DNA of 64,000 bases from Pseudorhodobacter ferrugineus DSM 5888. GTDB lineage: Bacteria; Pseudomonadota; Alphaproteobacteria; Rhodobacterales; Rhodobacteraceae. Below, piece by piece: positions 56,652-64,000 of the stretch. Position 1 is the stretch's first letter. The number at the start of each line of letters is the position of its first letter. Position numbers and translations under genes: made by a program. The stretch is taken from NCBI RefSeq assembly GCF_000420745.1, contig NZ_ATVN01000014.1, forward strand, positions 39,323 through 103,322, in the 5' to 3' direction. Under the pieces are notes generated by a model. That model did not search any database. It worked only from the letters and a program-made list of their open reading frames with translations, and was not told where the DNA came from.

Positions 56652-58103
56652 TCACACCCCACTCGCCGGAATGCCGGACCGCTGCACAGGCCGCGGTGCT
56701 GTCAACTCTTTCCACGTGCTCAACGCCCGGTTCACCGCGCCATTCGGCTCGCGCGCCACGAATTCGCCGTGGCCTTCTTGGCAACGGATGTCCCCATCAT
56801 GCACCGCCACTTGCCCCCGCGTCAGCGTGAACCTCGGCAAGCCCTTCACAGCCTTACCCTCAAACACATTGTAATCAATGGCAGATTGCTGATGGGCCGC
56901 GCCAATCACCTTTTCCTTCAACGGATCCCACACCACCAAATCGGCATCCGACCCAACAGCAACAGCCCCCTTCTTCGGATACATCCCGAAAATCTTGGCC
57001 ACATTGGTCGAGGTCACGGCGACAAACTCGTTCATCGTTATCCGGCCCGTGTTCACCCCATTGGTCCACAGCATCGGCATCCGGTCCTCAAGGCCCCCTG
57101 TGCCATTGGGGATCTTGGTAAAATCCCCTACGCCAAAGCGTTTTTGCGCCGTGGTAAACGCACAATGATCCGTCGCCACAACCGACAACGACCCACTGGC
57201 CAACCCAGCCCAAAGGCTATCCTGGTGCTGCTTGTTGCGGAACGGCGGCGACATGACCCGCCGCGCTGCATGGTCCCAATCGGCGTTGAAATACTCACTC
57301 TCATCCAGCGTCAAATGCTGGATCAACGGCTCGCCCCACACGCGCTTACCCTGCTGACGCGCGCGCCGAATGGCTTCATGGCTATCCTCACAAGACGTAT
57401 GCACCACATACAAAGGTGCCCCGGCCATATCGGCAATCATGATCGCGCGGTTGGTTGCCTCGCCTTCCACTTGCGGCGGGCGGGAATAGGCGTGCGCCTC
57501 TGGCCCCGTATTGCCAGCGGCCAGCAGTTTGGCCGATAATTCCGCCACCACATCGCCGTTTTCAGCATGTACCATCGCAATCGCGCCCAAATCGGCCACC
57601 CGCTGGAAACTGGAATACAGCTCGTCATCATTCACCATCAACGCGCCTTTATAGGCAAGGAAGTGTTTGAAGCTGGTGATGCCTTTGTCCACCACCTTTG
57701 CCATGTCGTCAAAGACCTTTTCCCCCCACCACGTCACCGCCATATGATAGGAATAATCGCAATTCGCGCGGCCAGATTTATTGTGCCACATCTCCAAAGC
57801 GTCCAGCAAACCCTGCCCCGGCGCAGGCAGCGCAAAGTCGATCACCATCGTCGTGCCACCCGCAAGGGCCGCCCGCGTGCCAGATTCAAAATCATCCGAC
57901 GAATAGGTCCCCATAAACGGCATTTCCAAATGCGTGTGCGGATCAATCCCGCCCGGCATAATGAAACACCCAGTCGCATCCAGCACGGTATCGCCCGACA
58001 GGTTCGGCCCAATCGCCGCAATCCGGCCGCCCTCAATCAACACATCTGCCTTATAGGTCAGATCATGGGTCAAAACCGTGCCGTTCTTGATCACTGTGGT
58101 CAT
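56652..58103 (-). CDS. hydA: Dihydropyrimidinase (D-hydantoinase)
   Basis: This 483-residue zinc amidohydrolase opens dihydrouracil or dihydrothymine rings, the second step of reductive pyrimidine degradation. The metal site is DPHTHLEMPF (His57, His59), the carbamylated Lys146 in SFKHFLAYKG and the Asp of VATDHCAF. It lies in one leftward run with the carbamoylase (58421) and the importer, and the run is controlled by the divergent RutR-like gene. Dihydropyrimidine dehydrogenase (preTA/pydA) is not in the window. Confidence 0.95.
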   Translation of the reverse strand: MTTVIKNGTVLTHDLTYKADVLIEGGRIAAIGPNLSGDTVLDATGCFIMPGGIDPHTHLEMPFMGTYSSDDFESGTRAALAGGTTMVIDFALPAPGQGLLDALEMWHNKSGRANCDYSYHMAVTWWGEKVFDDMAKVVDKGITSFKHFLAYKGALMVNDDELYSSFQRVADLGAIAMVHAENGDVVAELSAKLLAAGNTGPEAHAYSRPPQVEGEATNRAIMIADMAGAPLYVVHTSCEDSHEAIRRARQQGKRVWGEPLIQHLTLDESEYFNADWDHAARRVMSPPFRNKQHQDSLWAGLASGSLSVVATDHCAFTTAQKRFGVGDFTKIPNGTGGLEDRMPMLWTNGVNTGRITMNEFVAVTSTNVAKIFGMYPKKGAVAVGSDADLVVWDPLKEKVIGAAHQQSAIDYNVFEGKAVKGLPRFTLTRGQVAVHDGDIRCQEGHGEFVAREPNGAVNRALSTWKELTAPRPVQRSGIPASGV

Positions 58104-58142
58104 GCGCTATCTCCGTCTTGAAATATGTTTATCTGGCTGGAT

Positions 58143-58424
58143 TTAAAGGCAAATCTGCCCACCATTATTTGCGGTCAGCGGGTCAATCGTCGCGCCCGCC
58201 ACATAGTAATAGCAATTGTCATTGCCCAACCTTAGGGCCGAAGGCCGCACCCCATCCGGCACCAACCCCGCAAACTCTGCCCGAGCCTCACGGCTGGCGA
58301 CGGAAAAGTCGGTGGCTTGACCTTGCACACCAACAGGTCCGGCCATTGGCACAGCCACCCGGTCAGATCCTCCACCACAGGCAGCAAGCGTAACTCCGGC
58401 ACAGATCACGGCTAAGGCTTTCAC
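58143..58424 (-). CDS. Small lipoprotein translationally coupled to the carbamoylase gene
   Basis: A 93-residue protein with a GTG start overlapping the stop of the preceding gene (GTGA). Signal with lipobox (ALAVICAGVTLAAC, Cys at about 16), then a short soluble part with two Cys-bearing strands (NDNCYYYVAG, NNGGQICL) that could form a disulfide. It lies inside the pyrimidine cassette between ureidopropionase and dihydropyrimidinase. Unknown function. Confidence 0.75.
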   Translation of the reverse strand: MKALAVICAGVTLAACGGGSDRVAVPMAGPVGVQGQATDFSVASREARAEFAGLVPDGVRPSALRLGNDNCYYYVAGATIDPLTANNGGQICL

Positions 58425-59671
58425 GCCACCACCCCGGCCACGTCCAGCACCGTGTGGAACATCACATCCGTCCCCGCCGCCGCCCATTCCGGCGAAATCT
58501 CTTCGGCTTCATTATGCGAAAGCCCGTCCACACAAGGGCACATAATCATCACCGTCGGCGCCACGCGGTTGATCCAGCAGGCATCGTGCCCCGCGCCTGA
58601 AATGATATCCATATGGCTATACCCCAACCGCTCGGCCGCCTCGCGGACCACGCTAACCAGCCCAGCGTCAAAGGTCACAGGGTCGAAATGGCCGACATCC
58701 TCAATCTCGATGCCAAGGCCAAGTTCCGCCGCCACCGCATGGGCCGCGCGCGTCACTTCGGCCTTCATCGCGTCCAGCTTTCCCTGATCGGGGGTGCGGA
58801 TATCCACCGTGAAAACCGCCTTGCCGGGAATAACATTCCTTGAATTCGGGTACACATTCGCATGCCCCACAGCCCCCACCGCACCGGGTTGGTGGCTCAT
58901 CGCTATCTGATGCACCCGTTCAGTAATCCGCGCCATGCCCAGCCCCGCATTCACACGCATCGCCATCGGCGTAGACCCAGTATGCGCATCCTTACCCGTC
59001 AAGGTAATCTGCAACCACCACAGCCCTTGCCCATGTGTCACCACGCCGACATCACGGCCCTCAGCCTCCAAGATCGGCCCCTGCTCAATGTGCAGCTCGA
59101 TCATCGCATGCATCTTGCGCGCACCGACCACCTCGTCGCCAACCCACCCAATCCGCGCCAATTCATCGCCAAAACTTTTACCCTCGGCATCCTTGCGGCT
59201 ATAGGCATAATCTTGGCTGTGCATCCCCGCAAACACGCCACTGGCCAGCATCGCAGGCGCAAAGCGGGTGCCTTCCTCATTCGTCCAATTGGTCACCACA
59301 ATCGGATGCTTGGTCTTGATGCCTGCGTCATTCATCGACCGCACCACCTCCAGCGCGCCCAACACACCCAGCACACCGTCATATTTACCGCCCGTGGGCT
59401 GCGTGTCCAAATGGCTGCCCATGTAAACCGGCAGGGCATCGGCATCCGTCCCCGCCCGCGTGGCAAACATCGTGCCCATCGTATCGACACCCATCGCCAT
59501 GCCTGCCGCTTTGCACCACTCGGCAAACAGCGCGCGACCCTTGGCATCATCATCGGTCAGCGTCTGGCGGTTGTTGCCCCCCGCAATCCCCGGGCCGATC
59601 TGTGCCATCTCCATCAGACTGTCCCACAACCGTTCTCCATTGATCCGCAGATTTGCTGCTGGTGCCGCCAT
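58421..59671 (-). CDS. hyuC: Beta-ureidopropionase / N-carbamoyl amino acid hydrolase (M20 family)
   Basis: A 416-residue Zn-dependent amidohydrolase that releases ammonia and CO2 from N-carbamoyl-beta-alanine (third step of pyrimidine breakdown). Family blocks are GSHLDTQPTGGKYDGVLGVLG (metal His and Asp), WTNEEGTRFAP (Glu pair), IELHIEQGP and ISGAGHDA. The ATG at 59671 has GGGAG at good spacing; earlier ATG and GTG are less suited. First gene of the leftward cassette. Confidence 0.93.
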   Translation of the reverse strand: MAAPAANLRINGERLWDSLMEMAQIGPGIAGGNNRQTLTDDDAKGRALFAEWCKAAGMAMGVDTMGTMFATRAGTDADALPVYMGSHLDTQPTGGKYDGVLGVLGALEVVRSMNDAGIKTKHPIVVTNWTNEEGTRFAPAMLASGVFAGMHSQDYAYSRKDAEGKSFGDELARIGWVGDEVVGARKMHAMIELHIEQGPILEAEGRDVGVVTHGQGLWWLQITLTGKDAHTGSTPMAMRVNAGLGMARITERVHQIAMSHQPGAVGAVGHANVYPNSRNVIPGKAVFTVDIRTPDQGKLDAMKAEVTRAAHAVAAELGLGIEIEDVGHFDPVTFDAGLVSVVREAAERLGYSHMDIISGAGHDACWINRVAPTVMIMCPCVDGLSHNEAEEISPEWAAAGTDVMFHTVLDVAGVVA

Positions 59672-59763
59672 GTCCATCACTCCCACTTGTCAGACGGGGC
59701 CTTAAAACCCCTTGCCGCGAGTCTCCTCGCCGCCCTATGCTTTTGCAACAGCGCAACACAAGC

Positions 59764-59777
59764 TGACCAAGCGGTCA
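59764..59777. promoter_or_regulatory. RutR-type operator
   Basis: TGACCA-AG-CGGTCA, an inverted repeat between the carbamoylase gene and the RutR-like gene. It agrees with the known E. coli RutR site (TTGACCA-2nt-TGGTCAA) at 12 of 14 positions when the flanking bases are included. It lies 21 nt before the regulator start. Confidence 0.75.
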
Positions 59778-59798
59778 AGAAAATTCGGATCGGCCCGC

Positions 59799-60431
59799 AT
59801 GACACAAGACCCCCGCCCCTCAAAACGCGAAGAAACCCGCCGCGAAAATGAGCGTTTGATCTTGTCGGCCGCAGAAAAGGTTTTTGCCGAGGCTGGATTT
59901 GGCGGGGCGACCATGCAATTGATCGCAGATGTTGCGGGCCTGCCCAAGGCCAACCTGCACTATTATTTCACCACCAAAGAGGAACTCTACCGCCGCGTGG
60001 TCCAGGATATCTTTGAAATCTGGCTCCATGCCGCCGACAGTTTTGACAATGCCCCCGACCCCGCCACAGGGATCGGCGCCTATATTGACGCCAAAATGAA
60101 TATCTCACGCCACCATCCGCACGGATCAAAGGTGTGGGCATCCGAGGTGATGCACGGCGCACCTGTAATCCAAGACTATCTGGAAGGCACCTTGCGCGAC
60201 TGGACCAACGGGCGCATCGCCGCGATCCAAGGCTGGATTGACGCGGGCCAAATGGCCCCGATCGACCCGCGCCATTTGCTCTATATGCTCTGGGCCACCA
60301 CCCAGCATTACGCCGATTTCGGCCATCAGGTCGAAACCCTGAACAACGGCGCGCCTTTGTCAGATGCCGATTGGAAACTGGCCTCTGACAATATCAAAAC
60401 CATCATCCTGCGCGGCATTGGTGCCGCTTGA
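59799..60431 (+). CDS. rutR: RutR-like TetR-family regulator of pyrimidine catabolism
   Basis: A 210-residue TetR repressor: helix-turn-helix (about 20-60: ILSAAEKVFAEAGFGGATMQ, KANLHYYFTTKEELYRRV) and the RutR-type C-terminal domain (PHGSKVWASEVMHGAPVI, YMLWATTQHYADF). RutR binds uracil or thymine and releases DNA. Divergent from the pyrimidine cassette with a RutR-type operator between. The start at 59799 is preferred over upstream frames because the HTH begins there. Confidence 0.9.
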   Translation: MTQDPRPSKREETRRENERLILSAAEKVFAEAGFGGATMQLIADVAGLPKANLHYYFTTKEELYRRVVQDIFEIWLHAADSFDNAPDPATGIGAYIDAKMNISRHHPHGSKVWASEVMHGAPVIQDYLEGTLRDWTNGRIAAIQGWIDAGQMAPIDPRHLLYMLWATTQHYADFGHQVETLNNGAPLSDADWKLASDNIKTIILRGIGAA

Positions 60432-60449
60432 ACCGCAAAAAGGCCCGAA

Positions 60450-60902
60450 ATGGAAATCGAAATCCTCCGCGATCAGGAAACCCGCCTTGTCTGGCCCCGT
60501 TTCGGGGCTAATGACGCGATCAACCTTGGCCTGATCTTGCTGGACAGGGGCCGCAAAGATAACCTGCCCATTCTCATTAATATCCGCACGCCCAACCACA
60601 CCTTGTTTCACGCGGCCTTGCCCGGTGCCACGCCGCTCAATGACCTCTGGGCGCAGCGCAAATCCAATGCGGTGCTGCACTATCATATGTCCTCGCTGCA
60701 CCTTGGCGAAACCATGCGCGCGCGGGGCAAAACCTTTGCCAATGACGGCCTGCCTGATGCCGATTATGCGGCCCACGGCGGCAGCTTTCCCATCCGCCTT
60801 GCAGGAGGACCCGTCATCGCCGCCGTCACCGTGTCGGGCCTGCCGCAAGTTGACGACCACGCGCTGGTCGTGGCGGCGCTCACGCAGGCGCTTTGCCTCT
60901 AA
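60450..60902 (+). CDS. HbpS-like / UPF0303 family protein
   Basis: A 150-residue protein of the DUF336/HbpS (GlcG) fold: LILLDRGRKDNLPILINIRTP, WAQRKSNAVLHYHMSSLHLG and GSFPIRLAGGPVIAAVTVSGLP. Members bind haem or act in small-molecule handling. It starts 18 nt after rutR and is probably co-transcribed with it. Confidence 0.85.
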   Translation: MEIEILRDQETRLVWPRFGANDAINLGLILLDRGRKDNLPILINIRTPNHTLFHAALPGATPLNDLWAQRKSNAVLHYHMSSLHLGETMRARGKTFANDGLPDADYAAHGGSFPIRLAGGPVIAAVTVSGLPQVDDHALVVAALTQALCL

Positions 60903-61041
60903 ACCAGCGAAAACACGCCGTAAACTTTTGGCCTAAACCCCCGAAACAAGCCTTTGGACAATAGCCCCCGCCACCCGATTCCCGGTAGCACTTCCCTACC
61001 CCCTGACACTGGGTCGGGGCGCTAACCCATAGGATCACACC

Positions 61042-61299
61042 ATGAAAAACCTTCTTTTGACCGCCGCTTTCGCAACCTTTGCAGCCCCCGCCTTCGCCGA
61101 ACCCTCCTGCACCCCCGGCACCGACCTGAAACCCGTCTGGGAATCGATCCAGGCGTTCGAGGCCGAAAGCGGCAAAGTCCTTGCCTTTAAGATTAACGAT
61201 GGCGGCTGCTATGAAATCTACGGCACGCTGAACGACACCAAGATGGAAGTGTTCTTTGACCCCAACACTGGGGCCGAGCTGGACCGCATCGACGCATAA
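61042..61299 (+). CDS. Secreted PepSY-like protein
   Basis: An 85-residue precursor: signal peptide (MKNLLLTAAFATFAAPAFA), then one PepSY-type domain (VWESIQAFEAESGKVLAFK, YEIYGTLNDTKMEVFFDPNTG) with two Cys (SCTP and GGCYE). PepSY domains are often next to cytochrome b561 genes. It starts a three-gene run with the cytochrome and the membrane LuxR regulator. ATAGGATCA precedes the ATG. Confidence 0.85.
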   Translation: MKNLLLTAAFATFAAPAFAEPSCTPGTDLKPVWESIQAFEAESGKVLAFKINDGGCYEIYGTLNDTKMEVFFDPNTGAELDRIDA

Positions 61300-61320
61300 T
61301 CAAACAAAAAGGGGCGCATC

Positions 61321-61884
61321 ATGACACCCACATCTGACGTTGACGCACCCACGAAAACGGTTCAGGTCTGGGACCTCGGGGTGCGCCTTTTTCACTGGTC
61401 CTTGGTGGCGATGGTCGCCGCCGCTTATCTGACCGAAGATTTCCGCAAAATTCACCGCTACCTTGGCTATGCGGTTCTTGTCCTGATCGGTTTTCGCCTG
61501 ATCTGGGGCGTGACCGGCAGCCACCACGCCCGCTTTGCCAGCTTTATCCCCGGACCTGCGCGCCTGATTGCCTATCTGCGCGATATTGTGGCTGGCCGCG
61601 AACGGCGTTACCTTGGGCATAACCCCGCAGGTGCTGCGATGATCGTGGCTTTGCTGGTGACCCTTGGCGCAGTCGGTGCCACGGGGTATATGATGGGGAT
61701 GGATCGGTATTTTGGCCAGTCTTGGGTAGAAAACACCCATAAGACCTTGGTTGATGGTCTGCTTGTCCTAGTGGCTTTTCATCTTGGCGGCGTCCTCCAT
61801 GCCAGCTACCACCATTCGGAAAACCTTGTGCGTGCAATGCTGACCGGCAGAAAGACCTTGGATGATCCATCCCAACACCACTGA
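61321..61884 (+). CDS. Cytochrome b561-type membrane protein
   Basis: A 187-residue four-helix b-type cytochrome: RLFHWSLVAMVAAAYL, KIHRYLGYAVLVLIGFRLIWG, the third helix and VAFHLGGVLHASYHH. The His in these helices are the haem ligand candidates. It follows the PepSY gene by 21 nt and overlaps the LuxR-type gene by 23 nt, so redox and regulator are made together. Confidence 0.92.
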   Translation: MTPTSDVDAPTKTVQVWDLGVRLFHWSLVAMVAAAYLTEDFRKIHRYLGYAVLVLIGFRLIWGVTGSHHARFASFIPGPARLIAYLRDIVAGRERRYLGHNPAGAAMIVALLVTLGAVGATGYMMGMDRYFGQSWVENTHKTLVDGLLVLVAFHLGGVLHASYHHSENLVRAMLTGRKTLDDPSQHH

Positions 61885-62404
61885 CCCAAAGACAAGCCTG
61901 GGCACAAACCCCGTCACCGTCCGCCGCACTCTGTTCCTGATCGCGGCGGCCCTACAGGTCGGATGCGGAGTGGTGTTTGTCATTGACGTCATCTCAGAAT
62001 GGAAAGAATTTGACAGCTATGGCGCGTTCGAGGCTTTGGCCGTCTTGGGCCTTGCTATCGGCGCCTTTTTATCCCTGCGCGAATACCGAAGCCTTTTGCG
62101 CCGCAATACCAAAGTGGAACGCGAACTCAACGTCGCCTCCGGCGCGTTTCAAGAGGTGATCGAACAGCATTTCGACAGCTGGGCGCTCACCCCTGCTGAA
62201 CGCGATGTTGCTCTTTTTCTGATAAAGGGCCTGTCGATTTCCGAAATTGCGGCCCTGCGCAACACGCGCGATGGGACAATAAAGGCCCAAAGCGCTGCAA
62301 TTTACCGCAAGACAGGGGTCTCCAGCCGCACCGAACTTATCTCTGTTATGGTCGAAGAGCTTATTTCCGGCCTTAGCGTCGCAAAACGTTCAGCGTCCCT
62401 TTAA
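61862..62404 (+). CDS. Membrane-anchored LuxR-type regulator
   Basis: A 180-residue protein with two N-terminal membrane helices (about 22-44 and 55-73), a short coiled linker (about 75-105) and a LuxR/NarL helix-turn-helix (about 108-170: LTPAERDVALFLIKGLSISEIAA, KTGVSSRTELISV). No sensory domain is seen apart from the membrane part, so it may respond to the membrane or to the cytochrome partner with which it overlaps by 23 nt. DNA targets unknown. Confidence 0.85.
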   Translation: MIHPNTTDPKTSLGTNPVTVRRTLFLIAAALQVGCGVVFVIDVISEWKEFDSYGAFEALAVLGLAIGAFLSLREYRSLLRRNTKVERELNVASGAFQEVIEQHFDSWALTPAERDVALFLIKGLSISEIAALRNTRDGTIKAQSAAIYRKTGVSSRTELISVMVEELISGLSVAKRSASL

Positions 62405-62502
62405 ATTTCTTTGCGCTTAGGGCCTTGCCCTGTGGCGGATGGCACCTAAATAAAGTTTCATGTGTGCAGGCGCCGCCTGTACTTTTTTGCAAAGGATACA
62501 CC

Positions 62503-62589
62503 ATGTTCAAGGGTCTTACACGCAGCCTCACCCTTGTTATGGGCATGATTGTCGGCGTTCCTTACCTGATCTTGCTGGCAGTCGAATAA
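62503..62589 (+). CDS. 28-residue membrane peptide
   Basis: A short open frame with a good ribosome site (AAAGGATACACC then ATG at 62503). The peptide has a basic start (MFKGLTRSLTL) and one hydrophobic span (VMGMIVGVPYLILLAV), ending in Glu. It lies about 100 nt after the LuxR-type gene. Size, start signal and composition suggest a real single-pass microprotein; it is too short for sequence-based family assignment. Confidence 0.55.
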   Translation: MFKGLTRSLTLVMGMIVGVPYLILLAVE

Positions 62590-62598
62590 GCGTCCGGC

Positions 62599-63607
62599 TC
62601 AGTCCATCAAATGCGACAGAACACCGGCCTCAGCTTTCGTCAAACATAACCGCGCGGTAGCCTGAAACGCGCGTCTTTTTGTTGCGCGCAGCTCTGGGAA
62701 TAGCCCGTAAACCTCGGCCTGAACCGCGGTTTTTAAGGCTGTTAAGTGCCGATTTTCCAAGAAAAAAGCTTTCGCTCGGCGTGCCATTGGCAAATACCAC
62801 TTCGTGGCGGTCAAACAGCATATGCTGATAGCTGACAAAGCCGCCCGCCCTCTGCACAATACCTGCCGATCCGACCAAATGCTTGGCCGCAACGAACACT
62901 TCGCGTTCCGCAAAATACAAATCGGCCGATGCCGCCTCGATCAGCATACGGTGGTTCGGTAATACCGACAAAGCGCGGTGATTGCCCAGCACATCCTGTG
63001 CGATATGCACAGGCGCTTGCGCCCCGCGCGCTGGCACCACCCGCCGCCCGATCCAGCGCAGCGGCTGCACCCCGTTATCGCGCGTAACGATCCCATCGCC
63101 TTCGCGCAAATCATCAATCAACACCTCACCGCGGTTGGTCATGATCCATGTCCCCGCGGTAAAGCAAACAAACAGGTTAGAATACGGCGTCTGCCCGACA
63201 AAGTTGCCCGCACTCAGCGTGATGGAATCCCCTGCCGAAACGCCAATGGAAAAGCTGTTGTAATAGTCGCCAACCTGACCGCCGGGCGATGCAGGGTTGG
63301 TGCCTGAATAGATCCGGATCAAAAAGGCAGTTCCTGTTTGGCCCGTCGTATTGTTGGTGATTGTATAGCGGTAAACCGATTGCACCACCTGCCCCGCACC
63401 TGCAGGCCCAAAGGCCGCCGCGAGGGTTTGCTGTGATGTATCTACCGTCTGGCCGCTACCATTCGCTTCATCATCAAACACCGCGTCATCGTCCAGAACC
63501 TGCATAACCTGTGGCACGCCGGAAACCGTGAATGTTCCCGTACCAATGGCCCCGCTGGCACGTCCCAACTGGGTGTTTGAAAAGGTATGAAAGGAATAGA
63601 TCGGCAT
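62599..63607 (-). pseudogene. Hint-domain protein gene with a one-base frameshift
   Basis: The ATG at 63607 (AAAGGGTG upstream) opens a frame with a beta-rich N-terminal half and a Hint_2 domain: CFTAGTWIMTNRGEVLIDDL, VLPNHRMLIEAASADLYF, YQHMLFDRHEVVFANGTPSES. After SALNSLK the reading frame turns into unrelated residues and stops at 62630. In the +1 frame the expected end (TAVQAEVYGLFPEL) continues to a stop at 62599. The shift falls on a run of five T at 62730-62734 (AAAAA in the sense strand); four would restore the frame. The intact homologue at 13195-14457 has the same spacing from SES to FPEL. A sequencing error or a real mutation are both possible. Confidence 0.85.
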
Positions 63608-63678
63608 TTGCGCACCCTTTACGGCCATCAAGATACAATTACAGCGACGCAAAAATACGGCGTTGCGTTTATGACTAG

Positions 63679-64000
63679 GTTCAGGACTCATAACCAGAAT
63701 ATGACGGTTGCAGCGAGTGCAATTGCTGACAGGAATACCTTTGGACAGCGGTCATAGCGGGTTGCGACGCGTCGCCAATCTTTGAGCCTGCCAAACATTC
63801 TTTCGATGCGGTTGCGGCGTTTGTAACGGCGCTTGTCGTATCGAATGGTCTTGTTGCGTGATTTGCGACCTGGGATACAGGGCCTTGTACCCCTTTCTGA
63901 CAAGGCTTCGCGGAACCAGTCGGCATCATAGCCTCGATCTGCAAGCAGCCATTCTGCATTTGGCAAACTGCTCAGCAAAGCCATGGCGCCAGTGTAGTCG
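63679..64000 (-). mobile_element. IS5-family (IS427-like) insertion sequence, partial, runs off right edge
   Basis: The left end is near 63679, following a CTAG (63675-63678) that is the usual type of target for this group. The rest of the element is beyond the window. The inside carries the C-terminal part of an IS5-type transposase. The end lies about 70 nt before the Hint gene start codon, so the element may affect its promoter. Confidence 0.75.
63688..64000 (-). CDS. IS5-family transposase, C-terminal part
   Basis: At least 104 residues in frame to the right edge: LLADRGYDADWFREAL with the catalytic Asp of the DDE triad, CIPGRKSRNKTIRYDKRRYKR region, and RNRIERMFGRLKDWRR with the final Glu. 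IS427-type transposases are often made from two overlapping frames; only the second part is here. The visible Met at 63984 is internal, not the start. Confidence 0.9.
   Translation of the reverse strand, partial: DYTGAMALLSSLPNAEWLLADRGYDADWFREALSERGTRPCIPGRKSRNKTIRYDKRRYKRRNRIERMFGRLKDWRRVATRYDRCPKVFLSAIALAATVIFWL

Noticed and set aside
62715..62740. Programmed frameshift in the third Hint gene
   Set aside because: The A run is preceded by CTT in frame, which is not a standard -1 slippery heptamer, and the needed shift is +1; an indel or sequence error is simpler.
63681..63959. Second transposase frame at the right edge
   Set aside because: It is an out-of-frame reading of the same DNA; the DDE residues are in the frame ending at 63688.

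Overview
The window is a GC-rich chromosomal segment from an alphaproteobacterium, most likely a marine Rhodobacterales (roseobacter-group) bacterium. This rests on gene content: a DMSP lyase dddP whose six metal-ligand positions and catalytic Asp fall at the published residue numbers, the head of a gene-transfer-agent (GTA) packaging cluster at the left edge, three Hint-domain proteins, CobS/CobT, an ScfR-type regulator, a long basic tail on ribosomal protein S6, and a fabD-fabG-acpP-fabF-mltG fatty-acid cluster. No genus can be named from the sequence alone.

Layout. 1-0.6 kb: GTA terminase genes running off the left edge. 0.8-7 kb: leftward fatty-acid synthesis/cell-wall cluster (fabD, fabG, acpP, fabF, mltG), split between fabG and acpP by a divergent Rid-family/WYL-regulator pair that shares a 25-bp palindromic operator. 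7-10.5 kb: cytochrome b561-YceI fusion, a small Cys-rich protein, YceI and an EamA permease. 10.5-21.4 kb: ribosomal protein operon (rpsF-rpsR-rplI), a ureohydrolase, two Hint proteins, a nuclease-like protein, tig, tRNA-Leu(UAG), nnr, and the nitrogen pair glnB-glnA. 21.6-31.1 kb: glyoxalase-like protein, a haem N-demethylase-family gene divergent from dddP, an alpha/beta hydrolase-OsmC fusion, purB, two small secreted proteins with a shared Cys motif, a lone FliG-like protein, an EamA permease and a lipid A-type acyltransferase. 31.1-42.2 kb: a DUF1223 gene between two copies of a palindromic repeat, acnA, the ccmABCDG cytochrome c maturation run, tgt and modABC. 42.2-52.9 kb: cobS-cobT-aminopeptidase P, sufE, an outer-membrane-type lipoprotein, and a sensing cassette (SLC5-like histidine kinase, small membrane protein, stand-alone receiver, ScfR regulator). 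52.9-60.9 kb: a reductive pyrimidine-degradation cassette (ABC importer, dihydropyrimidinase, lipoprotein, ureidopropionase/carbamoylase) divergent from a RutR-like repressor with a RutR-type operator between them. 61-64 kb: a PepSY-cytochrome b561-membrane LuxR module, a 28-residue membrane peptide, a frameshifted Hint gene and the end of an IS5-family element.

How it fits together. Most of the window is core metabolism: lipid synthesis, translation, nitrogen assimilation, TCA cycle, cytochrome c and cofactor assembly. Inserted among it are modules for marine organic sulfur and nitrogen (DMSP, possibly methylated amines, pyrimidines, guanidino compounds), short-chain fatty acid sensing, and membrane redox/stress functions. 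The regions most likely to hold undescribed biology are the PepSY-cytochrome-LuxR module, the 11-bp-phased repeats before cobS, the operator-controlled pair inside the fab cluster, and the Hint paralogues, one of which carries a clear one-base frameshift.
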